Both the position numbers and the translations under genes were made by a program. This document shows positions 10,513 through 23,254 of a DNA stretch of 64,000 nucleotides, one piece after another (position 1 is the first letter of the stretch; each line of letters begins with the position of its first letter). Origin of the DNA: Adenophora triphylla var. japonica (lineage: Eukaryota; Streptophyta; Magnoliopsida; Asterales; Campanulaceae); contig JAFEMH010002436.1 of assembly GCA_022495995.1 (NCBI GenBank), forward strand, positions 1 to 64,000, read 5' to 3'. The notes under the pieces are model-generated. The model was not told where the DNA came from. It was given only the letters and a program-made list of their open reading frames with translations, and did not search any database.

Positions 10513-12480
10513 TCTCCCACCATGGCCTAGAGAAGTGGTTAATAGTGCACACTTTCTACACTGGGCTCTCATTCAGAACAAGAGAGACAATTGATGCCGC
10601 CGCAGGAGGTGCACTAATGAACAAGGCAGTGGACGAAGCATATGACTTGATATAGAACATTGCCTTGAACCATTATCAATGGTCAAGTGAGAGGGATCAA
10701 CCGTAAGGGACTCCTGGTAAGTAAGGGACTCCAGGTAAGTACAATGTTGATGCGATTAGCATTTTGTCCTCTAAAGTTGATATGCTTCTTAAAAGCAGTG
10801 AAACTTTAATTGTAAATGTGGTGACCAATGTTAGTGTTCTTTGTAAACTATGTGATCAAACACACATAGTGTCGAAAGTTGTAACTTGCTTGACACTACT
10901 TCTAGTGAACATGTCAACTTTATTAAATCTTATGGGCAAAATGGTGGTATGTATTCAAACGCATACAACCCGGACAGGAGAAATCACCCTAATCATTCCT
11001 ATAAGAGTAAGAATGTTCTAAACCCACAACCTTCTTCACAAGACAACCACTGGGTTTGCACAAAAGAATTTCAATACTAATCCTAATGCTTTTCCTTCCC
11101 CTAAATCAAAATTAGATCTTCTTATAGACTTTGTTGTTGATACTAAAAATGCACAAGAGAAGACCAATAAAGAGTTTAGGGAATGCTTTAATTTGTTGAA
11201 TGTTTGGTTTGATAGTTTAGTCGCTCACAATAAAATGCTTGAAAATCAAAAAGTTCAACAGGCCAACACCTCGCATAGACCATAGGGGAGTTTTCCCGAT
11301 CAGCCACGAATGCCCAACGAGCATGTCAATGCGGTAATAATTAGGAGCAGAAAAGAGTTGGTAGATCCCCCTCCTAAGGAAAAAATCCAACAGAGTGAAG
11401 AGAAAGCTAGTCCAACCCCACAGATTGTTGAGACTAACAAAGAGGTTGAGAAGGGGACGGAATCCCCTAAAACTTCTAGATTTTATGATCCGATGATACC
11501 ATACCCTCAAAGGTTGGTAAAGGCGAAGTTAGATAAAAAATTTGCAAAATTTCTAGAAGCTTTAAAATCAATTTATATCAATATTACTTCTACTGATGCA
11601 TTACAACAAATTCCCTCTTATTCAAAATTTTGAAAAGATATTCTTTAAAACAAGAGGAAATTAGATGAAAATGAGACGACATTTTGGCGGAAGATATTAG
11701 TGCCATTTTACAAAGAAAAATTCCTCCCAAATTTGAGGATCCTGACACTTTCTCTATAACTTATAGCATAGGTAAATTTAATGTTGATAATATAATTCTT
11801 GACATTGGGGCTAGTGTTAGCCTATTACCACTTTCTTTTAACGAGAGACTTAGTGTGGGGGAACTCAAACCCACCAACATTTCTCTTCAATTGGCGGATT
11901 GCTCCATCAAATACCCAATAGGTATTATGGAGGATGTGCCTTGCCATATAGGGAATTTAATCATCTCAGTCGACTTTCTAGTTCTTGAGATAAAGGAAGA
12001 CCATCACATTCATGTTATTCTAGGGAGACCATTCCTTGCTACCATTGGGGTAATTATCGATGTTAAAATGGTAATCTCTTTTTAAATGCCGGGGATGAGA
12101 ATGTCGAATTAACTTTACAAAAATTATGAAAGATTCCCATCTCAAAAATCCTTGCTACGAAGATAATGATTTTGAAAAAAGTAGCAAGGAGGTTGAAAAA
12201 TCATAATCTAAAGTCCCATTAGAAAAGTGTCTTATAAACAATGATTCTTTAGATGGTAACAACGATAATGATGTGCTCGATTATCCTATATGCCATAAAG
12301 CTAACCGAATAGCAAAGGATGAGAGCACCATGTTTGAAAAGTTGGATGTTAAAGCGGAGCCATCCAACAAAAAGGTGAAAAGTAAGGCACCGGAAAAGAG
12401 AAGCGCGTCGGGATGTGCATGTGCAAGGATCATAGACTTTCGATTCCGCCAACAACCAGTGCGGAATGGCGCATTGTAGA
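10513..12480 (+). pseudogene. Athila gag-protease, + strand, non-autonomous and broken
   Basis: Gag starts truncated at FYTGLSFRTRETIDAAAGGA (about 10555), followed by ALNHYQWSSER, the half zinc-knuckle CKLCDQTHIVSK, and SYGQNGGMYSNAYNPDR. The linker KAKLDKKFAKFLEALKSIY runs to about 11633. Protease (11684-12085) has DIGASVSLLPLSF with the catalytic aspartate and ends LGRPFLAT. A lysine-rich piece (12273-12479) follows, and then coding stops: reverse transcriptase, RNase H and integrase are missing. Stops at about 10650 and 11280 and several frameshifts kill the frame. The gag N-terminus was lost where the LTR 9306-10512 abuts. It would need enzymes in trans, and it shares LTR type with the 3' LTR at 14246. 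Confidence 0.8.
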
Positions 12481-14245
12481 GACTTCAGACAATCAAATTA
12501 CCGTCTCCTGCTCATTCCGGTTAAGGAAAAGGGGTCGAGCTAATGACCTTAAACAAGAATCATCGGAATGGTAAACCAATGGATTATACGTTTTATAATT
12601 TTTTACCATTTTTAGTATATATTATTATTATTATTATACTAATATTTATTTTGCAGCCATATATAATAAAAAAGGGTAAATAGTGCTCAAGGTTCGGTTT
12701 CTAAACAGCAACTGCACAAGCGTACTTGAACAACTACACGACCATGCGGCACGGGCGAGCAGTTTGAAAGACCCGGTCGTGCAAAAGTTTCTGGACAAAC
12801 ACATCTCTTGCTAAAAACGGGTTTTTTTAACCATTCTCCCCAAATCCCTCTCGTCTTCTTCACTCTCTCTCTCTCTCCCTCTCTCTCTAAACACCTGAGC
12901 TCCGAAAAACAACTACCGCCTCAGTAAGTTTATTTCCCCAACCCCCGTTTTAATTTTGTTGTTATATTGTTTTGGGAACATTGAGGACAATGTTTGTTTC
13001 AATTGTGGGGGAAAAGAAAATATATGTATTGTTTTTTTTAGTTTGCCTTTGTTTGCATTATAAATTAGTTGTATGATAATCTAGTTTCTCATATCTTCTT
13101 TATTTATATATTAGTTAGTTGCATGTTAAATTATTCTCATGTTTCATATTTGTTGTATATGCATGTTAAATTAGATCATTTTTTCAATCAAAAATAAATA
13201 AATAAATAATATACCCCTATGATGATTTCACTTATAATTCTTACTTACTAGTTTGCCTTAGTAACTCATCCTTTATCCTTTTATTCATATTTTTATCATT
13301 TTAAAAATTTAGAAAAAAAGATCATTAACGATACATTGAAAAGTAGATAGAAAATCATAACATAATATAAGATTAATAGAGTTTACTAAGCAAAGCATTC
13401 TTTTGATTAATGAATCTTTTGGATCATTGGACACTTGATAGATTTATACACTTATGATTTTTTTCCATTTGTGAAATGCTTTTCATGAAATGTACAACTC
13501 AGGACTTTAATTTTAAATTCCTTTTAAAGATACTCGTATTGTTGTGAACTTTTTGAATCACTACCTACCTTCACTCTTTTCATCTTATCATTTTCACAAT
13601 CAAGGCTAATTGATGAGTAATTCACTACATACGTCTTGTTTAGGTTATCCACTCAAATATCTAAATGAGTTAATCATTAAAAGAGTATGATGAGCAAAAG
13701 CAAGGATAAATTGTTCTACTATTATCCTTAATGACTCATGTCATACATAATCATTAGCCTTGAATTTTTCCATAATCATCATGCGCTCCATTTTGTGATT
13801 CAAATTGTACATCAATCTTATGGGCATTTTTAAATTATGAATAAAGATTATTGTTCTTAATGGTACATTTCGAGCATAAAATACTTTTTTCACAAGTCAC
13901 TCAAGGAATGAAAATTTTGATAATCCGTTCTTATAATCCAAAAGTTCATTATTGATAAGCTTTGCTTTTGATTGGTAAAATCTCATTTATGCTATATTAA
14001 CTTGTATTTTTTATATATTCTCCAATTTCTTCCTAGGATCTTTCTCTTAAATCTCTTGGGTTATTAAAGGCATGGAATAATGGATAGGAGGAAATTTTCT
14101 AAGGCAACAACTTATAACACTTTTATGAGGAGATCGACTCGTTTCTTTCTTTTCATATTCATCAAATTGCATTTTTCCCCGTTTTCTATACTATGATTTT
14201 AAACATGCTTAGGGACAAGCAATGATTAAGTGCGGGGGGGGGGGG
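12481..14245 (+). other. Athila 3' non-coding region with conserved block, CT-rich tract and PPT
   Basis: It holds no ORF. A TATATAATAAAA string (about 12660) precedes a palindrome pair (CACGACCATGC and CCCGGTCGTGC, 12737-12782), then a CT-rich tract (12855-12890). The block GGGAACATTGAGGACAATG with GTGGGGG (12975-13013) is typical of Athila downstream of pol. The end, GGGACAAGCAATGATTAAG then a G run (14211-14245), is the Athila polypurine tract next to the LTR. Confidence 0.7.
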
Positions 14246-15701
14246 TGATAAATGGCTGTTTTATAGTCATTTATAGTCTAATATTTACATCATTTAATTA
14301 GTTTTAATTACATTTAGTTTAATTTAGATTGTTTTATTACATTACGCGGATGCTTGGTTGGTAGTTTTGTGATTGAAACAGGATTTTAAGGCATTTTTGG
14401 TGTGAAGACAAGCTTGGGACACAACTTAGAAGGTAAAACAAATGAATGGGAGCAAGGGAGAACACTTTTGAAGAAGAAAATGTAAGACCCAGAGCAGTCC
14501 AGAGCTTGCACAATCGAGTATGAAGTGAAGCACGGCCGTGCCAGCCCAAGGGCGCACTGACTGTGCCATTTTTTATCTAGGAATGTTAGAACCAAAAATG
14601 GCCTACACCGTGCTTTGTACTTTGGCACGGCCGTGCCACAGCTGTTACAGCATTCTGCATACATATTTTAAAGGCACCTTTTTGAAGAAACTGTGCGACC
14701 TTAGGCTCCAAGACCTATATAAAGACAAGTATTCAGAATATTTAGACATCCAGAAACTATTGTAAACATACTCTAGTATCATTTGTATTCCATAACATCA
14801 ATTTTTTTCCAGATTTTGAGAGATTCATAAGGTGTTCTTGAGCAAAATTCTGAGTTGGAAGAAATAAAGTTCTTGAGGTTTATTTTCCAGCCATTTTTGC
14901 TATCTTCATTATTTGAATATATTTCTCTTCTTCTCTATCATCTCATGACTTATTCATCTTTCATTATTGTAATGCCCTGTGAGTAATCCCCCTAGTTCTT
15001 GGGGTTGGAAACTCAACATCATGTGTTCTTCATATTTAATCATGCTTCTTTCTTCTTCTTCATTCTAAATCAATTTTCTTCATAGCATTCTTAAATGCCT
15101 ACGAATATGAGGACGTCCATATTTGTATGAATCCTAGTTAATCAAGAGAAGTATTTAGTCATGAATCTTGATTAACGGAACCTTATGAATTAAACTATGC
15201 ACTATTAATAACGAGAGTATATTAATTGCCTATGGAAGATTCTTTAGTGGAAAATACTTGGATTTAATATAAAAATAATGGGTTTTTACTAATGTACGAA
15301 ACCATCAAAAGAAAGGTCGTGTTAGTCTTAAAAATACGTGTGATATACCTTGATCGTGAGAAGTTAGCACAACTAAGTGTATCATCCTTGATTATTGCTT
15401 GATCATTTTTATAAAAGCATGGTTGTTTAATGAATGCATGATTGTTTGAGTCCCAATCCCGAGAATAATTTCATCATATAGTATTTAAAAGTTAGAGTAA
15501 TTTTGCACTTGTTTTAGATATTGATAAACAAAACAAATTCTCCCCCAATCCATTTTTGCATTCATAATTATTAATTAAAAGCAACTATTTGTTCATAGTA
15601 AACATTGTCCTCGTGGGATCGACCCATATTTGGTATTTCTATATTACAACCACAACGTGTACTTGCGGCATTAAAATAAGCTGTTAGGTTTTGGCTTAAC
15701 A
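14246..15701 (+). mobile_element. Athila 3' LTR, + strand
   Basis: The LTR starts TGATAAATGGCTG immediately after the G-run PPT and probably ends GGCTTAACA at 15701 (1456 bp). Palindromes CACGGCCGTGCC lie at 14529-14542 and 14624-14637 with a degraded partner between. The TATA box CTATATAAAG is at 14715-14724. U5 contains TGGGATCGACCC and TACTTGCGGC, as in other Athila LTRs. Its 5' partner is missing. Confidence 0.8.
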
Positions 15702-18240
15702 TCCCTTCAATTATGTAGGTCAATGACTGAGCAGCAGGAGGGAGTTGTTCGCTGAGTTACTTTGAGTGGCTTAATTGTTTCCATTCAGGGATCTCAACTA
15801 AGGAAACTAGCGTGGCTAGAGCTTCTGCAAAGCGATTCTTGTCTCTTGGGAGATAGTGAAAAGAGACTTTTTTCAACTGTTGCACCAAGTCTTAGAGATG
15901 GCCATTGGATTTCTGTAGTGTGGGGTCCTAGATCTTTTGCCTTTTCAGTGTCTGATTGATGAATAATTGTGAGTCCCCAAATGCTTCTAGTTCGGTCACA
16001 ATTTTTCTAAGGTTCTTCAGGCCCATCCATACAAACTTCAAATTATACAGTACTGTTTGTAGCTCCAAAGTCAAGACGGATGGCGAGTGGAGTGTATACA
16101 TCAGTTGGATCCACTAACAGCATGCCAGTACCATAGTCTTTCTTGTTGGCTGCGCTAACGAAAAATAATTGCCACTAATTTTCATTATCTATATTCATGA
16201 TGTCTTCAACAGGGAATCGCGGGTCTTTCCCCTTCTCTTTGTCACATGGAAATTTGACTAACTAATTTGTGAATACTCTATCCCTGACTGATTTATGTGT
16301 GATGTAAATGATTTCATACCCCGCGAGCATGAATTACCATTTAGCAACTCGTTAGTACATGTTGGACTTCTCAAAAATATACTTGATGGGGTCCATTCTT
16401 CCTATGAGTCAGATAGGGTAAGCCTCCAAGTTTGGCTTAAGACGTTGTACGACTCAAACTAATGATGTGCATGATTTTTTGAGTGCAGAGTAGTTGAGTT
16501 CACTCCCTTGGAACCTTCTGCTGACAAAGTAGATGGAATTCTCCTTGCGTGTGTCAGCTTGTTCCTGGGCTAGCATAGCCCCTAATGCGTTGTCATTGAC
16601 TATCAAGTAAAAAAGTACTAGTTTGGCCTTATGCGGTGGGATCAATATGGGTGGGGAAGTTAGGTATTGTTTAATTTCTTCGAAGGCTTTCGGACATTCT
16701 CATATCCATTCATGTGAAGCATTTTCGTGAGTAGCTTGAAGATGGGCTCACACATTGTCGTGAGTTGATTGACGAAATGACTAATGTACTGTAACCATCC
16801 CATAAATCCTTTCACTTACTTCTGAGTTCTTGGTGGAGGCATATCAATGATGTCCTTGATCTTAGAGGGGTCAGCTTCTATGTCGCGCTCTATGACCAAA
16901 TATCCAAAAACTTTCCTTTAACAACTCTGAATGCACATTTTGCTAGATTTGGCCTCATCTAGTATAGTTTTAGCCTCTTGAATTTTTTTTGGAGATCTAT
17001 CATGTGTTGGCCATCGGATCATTTGGAATGATTATCATGTCATCCACATATACTTCAATATCTTTGTGTATCATGTTATGGAATAGCGCAGTTACTGCTC
17101 TCTTGTAAGTGACTTCAGCATTTTTTAGTCTAAATGGCATAACTGTATAACACAATGTTCCCCAAGGTGTGGTGAATGTTATTTTATATTGGTCCTCTTC
17201 AGCCATAAGGATTTGGTTGTATCCGACGAATCCGTACATAAATGAGCGAACTTCATATGTTGTCGTTGTGTCAACGAGCATGTCTATATTAGGGAGAGGA
17301 AATCATCCTTTGGAGATGCTTTGTTGAGATCTCTAAAGTCTACGTAATCCCTTATCTTGTCGTTTGCTTTGGTCACTTGGTCTGTATTGCCAACCATTCG
17401 GGATATTCTATTACTTTAATGAACCTGACACTAAGAAGCTTTATAATCTCTTCATTAACTTGCATTAACCATTTTGGCTTAATTCGACAGAGTTTCTATT
17501 TGACTGGATTTGTGTTTGGAAGCAGTGTTATCTTGTGCTCGACGATTAAAGGATTTAGCCCCATCATATCTTTGTAGGACCACGCGAACACGTCTAAAAA
17601 TTATTTGAGAAGTGCTATGAGGGTCGTTCTGTTTTCCCCCCTTGAAAAGTTGTCGATCTTGGTTTCCTTTGGATCCTTATCTGTCCCCAAATTAATTGTT
17701 TGCATTTCCTCATCGTTAATAGGACTATTCTCCTCACGACAACGTACCTACTTTGTTAATTCTTTTAGGATTTGTTTGTTTTCACGATCTTTCTCATCAA
17801 ATAAATCATCATTAACTTGTTCATTAAGTTAATTATATTCTTCATTATTTGTTAATTCATCATTAATAATGTTGGCTTTCATTAACAATGTAAGGGAACA
17901 TGCATTCGGCCACGACTTATATGTCCTCTTGAGTGAGGTCATCAGAAGCGGACTCAGACTCTAGGCTAAAGGTTATGAAACCTAGCTTCCTATGTGGATG
18001 AGGTGTACAGCCTAGCTCTATGACGATGAACTCTTCATCAATAATGGGCCCTCCAGTAGTGTGTCAGTTCTTGGGCGGTTCATCACAAAGCTTGATTAGC
18101 CTTGTATAATCTCCGGTGGGAGCATCCCCTTGGTCTTGGGATGTATCTGACTGTCCTCTAGCTTGCATAGGTTCTCGAAGTTAGGATATATTTTGAAAAC
18201 TTTCTAGTTTCACTTGTTTGACTTTGTATTTCATTACCTT
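15702..18240 (-). pseudogene. Tat-lineage pol fragment: RT, RNase H and archaeal-type RNase H
   Basis: Right to left: a linker with TINLGTDKDPKETKI (about 17680), FAWSYKDM at the start of RT (about 17570), RT core with PFRLKNAEVTYKRAV and the catalytic YVDDMIII at about 17040, and RNase H with DNALGAMLAQE and FVSRRFQGSELNYSALKK (16454-16645). The extra RNase H follows: RLDFGATNSTV (about 16070) and FHYLPRDKNRFAEALATL (about 15840). Two RNase H domains in tandem mark the Tat lineage. Stops and frameshifts lie between blocks, and protease and integrase are absent. It runs opposite to the Athila LTR on its left and breaks off at the LTR edge. Confidence 0.85.
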
Positions 18241-19436
18241 CATTTGTAACCATGAACCTAGCCCGCGATTGTCGCAAACATTACAAGCCTATAAAGTCAT
18301 ATTTGATCCATAAATAGTAGTCGGGTTGACAGTTGTGGTTAAACATGCATATGAGTGTCCTTGTGCAGAATTTTCATCTTATTATCTTTGGTGTGCGGTC
18401 GCACCCCTCCTTATGGTGGGAACGCACCCTCTAGGGACCTGATAGGAATTTTGCAAAAGTTGAAGGACTTATTGGGAATTATTTCGAGAATTTATTCAAT
18501 ATTAAAAGAATTTTATGGAATTAAAAAAAGTTAAGGGACCTGTGGAGAATTTTCGGCCATCAACTCAGATTTTCCTTTTTCAAGAATGAATCATATTGTT
18601 TTCCTAATTTTGGCACACTATTTTCCTATTATAAATACAACAACTTCAATATTTTTTTGGGCTATGTAAATATTATCTTTTTCTTTTTTTTTTTGACATC
18701 TTTTCCTGCAGGATTCAAGTTTCAGGGTTTGGTGTTCTTTATTTTAGTTTCTGTTTTCTCTTTTATGGCCCTTAGTAGCTATTTTTTTTAATTCATGGAT
18801 GGATGGAATAACTATCAAATCTTTATGATAAATATGATTTAATCATCCAATCTATCTTGTTCCTATTCATCGGAATATTTATATCTTGTTTTTAGTTTTC
18901 AATTGTATGCTAAGATATCCTTGGTCTTTAAATTGTTTGGGTATAAATTGTTGCACTATCGTGGATGATTTATACATTGACCTCTATTTCGGTGATTAGA
19001 TTTAATTGAGGATCTAGCGGATGGCAAAAGGATCTAGGTTCAATTTTTTTTTTAAGTGTAATGAATTTCTTGCATGTTGTATAGAACTAGCGAAAAATAT
19101 AATATGAAGTAAATATTAGGGTTGCAATTTGCACACCAAACGTCGCAACCCTTAATTCAGTGAATGAATCTTGTAACGAGATAGATAATTTATTTATGAA
19201 AACATGGCATAAAGTGTAGATAGTTATGAAATCCAGTAACTGAATATCTCTTATAATCTCATCAAACTCCTTGCTTTGAGTTGCTTACTTTAATTTAGTC
19301 TTTATTTTCTGTTGTAAGTAGTTTAATAATCATAACAACCAAAACTCTTTGTTTACTTTTTACTATTTAAATAAACTTATTTGTCATTCAAGTTTATGTG
19401 ATTTGACATCCTATTCGTGAATACTATTGCAATAAT
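18241..19436 (+). mobile_element. LTR-like promoter block, unclassified
   Basis: No coding frame is credible. A palindrome pair GGTGTGCGGTCGCACC and GGTGGGAACGCACC lies at 18391-18429, and TATAAATA at 18630-18637 is followed by T-rich text, which is the layout of an LTR promoter on the + strand. It sits between a Tat pol fragment and a copia LTR and is repeated at 43041-44238. LTR edges cannot be fixed, so it may be a solo LTR or the remains of one. Confidence 0.4.
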
Positions 19437-19653
19437 TGTTGTTCTATGTGTTGCGGCTGCAATGAGGGGCGTGGGGGTTTAAATAGGAGCTGACAGAAGA
19501 AGAGATAATGAGAAGAAGATCAGATAGGATATGAAGCTTACCTGATCGACCAAATCAACCGCGAAGGAGGAGGAAACCCAGTAGCGACAACAAAGGGAGC
19601 GTAACAGGAGGAAGAGAACAAGAGTAAGTCAAACTCAGTAAGTCCACTCAACA
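19437..19653 (+). mobile_element. Putative short copia 5' LTR (217 bp)
   Basis: The segment starts TGTTGTTC and ends CACTCAACA, giving matching TGTTG/CAACA ends, and is followed at once by a copia PBS. TTTAAATAGG near 19478 may be its TATA box. The 3' LTR is missing because the element is cut at 21364, so the boundary rests on the ends and PBS alone. The second unit has the same segment at 44239-44455. Confidence 0.5.
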
Positions 19654-19654
19654 G

Positions 19655-19666
19655 TGGTATCAGAGC
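19655..19666 (+). other. Copia primer-binding site (initiator tRNA-Met)
   Basis: TGGTATCAGAGC is the standard plant copia PBS complementary to the 3' end of initiator tRNA-Met. It lies one base after the LTR end. Confidence 0.9.
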
Positions 19667-19866
19667 CCGGTTGATTCGCGAACAGTGAACGTAAATAAGA
19701 AACCTAGTACAAGGTTTCTTGGCTAAGGAAATAAAAACGCATTTTTTTCTTGAGTTTACTTTCTTAATTCTTATTTTTTTTTCTTCGGTTGTGTTTTGGT
19801 GCTTTGATACTTGTTTTGTTTTAGATATTTTGTCGGCTTCTTGGGAATTGAAATTCATTGTTTTGT

Positions 19867-21364
19867 ATGGCTGCTGATATGAATGCTTATATGATGGATC
19901 CATTCAATGGCAAAGGTGATTTTTCAATTTGGCAACAGAAAATGAAAGGCATTTTAATTAAAGAAAAAGTTTTCTAAGTTGTAACTGAACAATATGTTGA
20001 ATTGGATAAACAAGAATTGAGGATTGAAATTGATGAATGTGCTTATTCTTCGATTATTTTGAACTTATCTGCCGCTGTTCATAGAAAAGTTGGTAAACAT
20101 GATAGTGTTAAAGCTCTTAGGGATAAACTAGAAGAAGTATATGTTGAAACATCGTTACCTAGTAAGATGTTTTTGATTGAGAAGTTCTTTCAGTTTAAAT
20201 TATATTTGAACAAAGACATGGATGATAACATTGATCAGTATACTAAACTTGTGCAAGATATTAAGTAAACCGGTGATAAAAATATTGATTAATACACTCC
20301 TATTGTGCTCTTCAATGCTATACCTGCCTCTTACGCTAATGTTAGATCTGCTATTAAGTATGCTAGAAATGATATTGTGCTTGATACTGTGATTAACGGA
20401 ATTAAAAGCAAAGAGTTGGAATTAAGAGTTAATAAGGGTAAATCAACTGTTGGTGAGGTTAGTATGGTGAGAGGACGATCGATTCAAAGGACTAATAATC
20501 AGAATAAGCAACATGATAAGGCTGAATCAAGCAAGAATAATGAGAGAAAAAGAAGCAAGTCTAAAACTGGTAAAAGTAATAGAAAATATTATAAATGTTG
20601 GGAAACAGGTCATTATCGAAAAGAATGTCCTAATCCTAAAAAAAAGGTCTGTGAATCATGATCTGCAAATTGACTATAATTTTTCTTCTAGTAAAGAGGA
20701 TCCTGTTGTTTTTATGGTCACTGAAACTGTGGTGAATTATGTTCATTATGTGAAAAATGAATGGTTGTTAGATTTTGCATGCACGTTTCACATGACACCT
20801 GATAAAAATATGTTTCATACATATACTGATATGAAAAATGGATCTGTTTCTTTAGCTAATGATAAAAAGTGTCAAATTTCTGGTTTTGGAGACGTTTGTC
20901 TCAAATTTGATTCTGGGTTTTGCTTAACTCTGAAAGATGTTCGACATGTGCCTGATTTAGCTAACAATCTGATATCATGTGCATCGTTGGAAATGATGGG
21001 TTTCAGGGCAAATGGGGTGTGGGTATATGAAAAACTTAAAGGGGTCTTTATTAATTTTCAAAGATGAAAAGATTAGAAATTTGTATGTTTGTACTGCTGA
21101 ACCTATGTTTGATTATGCTAATATGGCTAAGGAAGAAGAAATCTATTTAAGGAATAAATGACTAGGACACATGAGTATTAAAGGCTTAGAAATCTTAAAC
21201 AAAAATGGTCTTTTTGGTAGAGATAAAGTCTGTTCTGTGCCTTTCTATGACTCATGTGTGATGGGTAAACAACATAGAGTATCTTTTCTTAATCCCCCTA
21301 ATCCCAATCATTCCACTAGTAAAGAAATTCTTTAGCATTCGCATGTTGATGTGTGGATTTTTGG
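19867..21364 (+). pseudogene. Copia gag, protease and pre-integrase fragment (truncated, unit 1)
   Basis: Gag starts MAADMNAYMMDPFNGKGDFS, with a TAA after KEKVF and another after LVQDIK. The zinc knuckle reads YYKCWETGHYRKEC: its first cysteine is tyrosine here but intact in unit 2. The protease region WLLDFACTFHMTPDK has DFA where copia normally has DSG, so the active site is lost in both copies. VRHVPDLANNLISCASLE closes it. The pre-integrase block LGHMSIKGLEILNKNG with DSCVMGKQHRVSF follows. The element stops at HVDVWIFGV at 21364, where another LTR begins. No RT remains. Confidence 0.85.
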
Positions 21365-22070
21365 TGTTATACCCTAAGCTTATAGTTATTTTGACTCATA
21401 ACTAATACCGTTATGTAATCGTCTTTACCATTTATAATAGAGAATGTTTATCTTGACTATTTTATGCTTTACATATTTATTATAATATTATGTGTCCCTA
21501 GTTATTGTGAATAACTAGTATAAGTTGGTAATGGATAATCATGGAGATGATTATATGCATGGGGATGCACATCGCACTTATGGGTACTTGTTAGGGAACA
21601 AGGTAATGGACTAACCCATCTATGAGATTTATGACATGGTCTATGGTCATATATGTCATGATTAAATCTCATGACAGTCGTGTCATTAGAATCCTTAGTA
21701 CCTGAGATTATCATCGTCTTCCACATGATGAACGTTGTGTTTGATGTTGTCTAACACTATCTTTAATAGGATAGCAATGAGGGCTATGTTGGCATGACTG
21801 GATTCTTGTAAGGAAGAATGATAAGTCAAGATGGTATTTGCCCCTCGTAAAGAGAGATGTCTGCTTGGGCCCCTTGATGGATAGTGTTGATGAAATGTGT
21901 GGCCACACTCAAGAGATTTGATGGAGACCAAATGCACTTGGATTATCAACATATTTGAAGTCAAGAAAGCATTGAACAATATAATTTGATGTGGAACATG
22001 ACTTATGCTCAATATGACATCGTGAGACAAAGGGATTATGGCAATGATCTATCAAGGAATCAAGCTTTGT
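21365..22070 (+). mobile_element. Unclassified LTR or element fragment (about 706 bp)
   Basis: It starts TGTTATACCC exactly where the copia integrase breaks off and runs to the SIRE LTR. It contains no protein motif; the reverse-strand ORFs at 21502-22030 are histidine-rich shadows. It is repeated at 52402-53107. It could be an LTR cut by the later SIRE insertion. No TATA or palindrome pair stands out. Confidence 0.4.
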
Positions 22071-23066
22071 TGTTATTGAAATTGTCACGGCCAGAATCAC
22101 AAGTGATATCCAAGGTGATAACAGCACCAACGACAGCACTTGGGATAGCACACACACACTTCGAAAATAAAAACAATTTTGTAAAAGAGATTGCAGCGGA
22201 ATAATAACACAAAAATTGTTTTTCTCAAGTTATATAAATAATATAACTTGAGGATGCCTCTTAGGCAAGACTTTATCACTTCATAAAAAGAATTACACAA
22301 AGCCGAAATTTGTTCACTAAGACTAATACAATATAAGCTCTATGGAACAAGAGATAAAGAACGGAATCCAATCCTATCCTACACACAACTTGATACCAAG
22401 GTAATCAAGTGAGAAATAACAAGGGAGGATGGATGAAAAGAACCAAACAAAGAACTCTATCTCTCTATGCTTCGAAGGTGTGTAATAATTGGCAAATCTT
22501 GGCACATCTTCAAATGAAACCTTCCAAGCATATTTATAGTCTTCAATTACTTGAAGGCTACTCAAATAAACAGCCTTGGGTTGTCTTGGATGTTGAGGGA
22601 GATTGGGGAAGTGGTTGATGTGTTCCTCAATTCAAGCGCCCACTTTCCTCAAAAATAGCAACCGTGTGCTTGATCTCTAAGTCCATGCTTCAACTTCTTG
22701 TACTCCAAAGCTTTCTCCCTGTTGTACTCTCTTTGAATCAGCAACAACTCCTTTGAATAAGTCTTCCCACATTTTTAATGTTGGTGACACAAAGTAGCTC
22801 TTGGAACGGTTTTATGCATAAAATGTTATTTATGCATAACTCTTTCTTATCCAAATTCCTCCATGTTTCTAGCTCATTCTCCAATCATATTGCAACCTGA
22901 AATATGGACATACAATATATACTATACATATTATATTAGCACATTAATACATAAATTAATAAACAAGAAATGTACAAATATATAAATTCCAGCACAGGAA
23001 ATCATCTGAGATATCATCTGGAATCTGGGAAATCATTCAGAATATCACCTGCGTTTTACACTAACA
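22071..23066 (-). mobile_element. SIRE-type copia 3' LTR, reverse orientation (unit 1 copy)
   Basis: The reverse strand starts TGTTAGTGTAAAACGC at 23066 right after the PPT AAGGGGGAGAT and ends CAATAACA at 22071, giving 996 bp with TGTTA/TAACA ends. The TATA box TATAAATATGC lies near 22526-22536 on the reverse strand. The unit 2 copy (53108-54103) has exactly the same length. It lacks the CG-palindrome pair of the other LTRs. Confidence 0.75.
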
Positions 23067-23254
23067 ATCTCCCCCTTAGTTGGATATTTCTTCTCAAACC
23101 TAATGTGCTGCTTACCTGCAATTTGTCAGTCCATTACCAGATACACAGAACATAGAAACAAATTATAACATCTTCACGAAAATTAACTCCCCCTTAATCA
23201 AGGAGCTAATCTAAACAATAATTTATTAAAAGAAACTAATTTATTTCGAACTTA
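23067..23254 (-). other. SIRE PPT and 3' untranslated fragment, cut at the duplication junction
   Basis: The polypurine tract AAGGGGGAGAT lies at 23067-23079 on the reverse strand. The rest matches 54104-54291. The element is truncated at 23254, where unit 2 of the tandem duplication begins. Its coding part is found only right of 54291. Confidence 0.8.

Larger units (their letters stand above)
5563..23254. repeat. Unit 1 of a 17,692-bp direct tandem duplication
   Basis: The sequence beginning GAGAGCATTCATGAG at 5563 reappears at 23255 and stays collinear, at roughly 98% identity by eye, to the end of unit 2 at 54291. Unit 1 is uninterrupted and preserves the empty sites of both insertions of unit 2 (ATGAG near 13697 and GTAAC near 19981). 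The breakpoints share only TTA. The left flank reads GCATTA, the junction ACTTA and the right flank ACTTA, as expected for a simple duplication with microhomology. Confidence 0.92.

Noticed and set aside
12855..12890. CT-rich tract as a host gene promoter or leader
   Set aside because: It lies inside the Athila 3' region next to its conserved block, and no ORF follows.
14232..14245. Long G run as a possible quadruplex or regulatory site
   Set aside because: It is the polypurine tract next to the LTR, and it is short in the duplicate.
21502..22157. Histidine-rich reverse-strand ORFs
   Set aside because: They persist in both units only because the DNA is duplicated; no domain, and the position is an LTR-like block.
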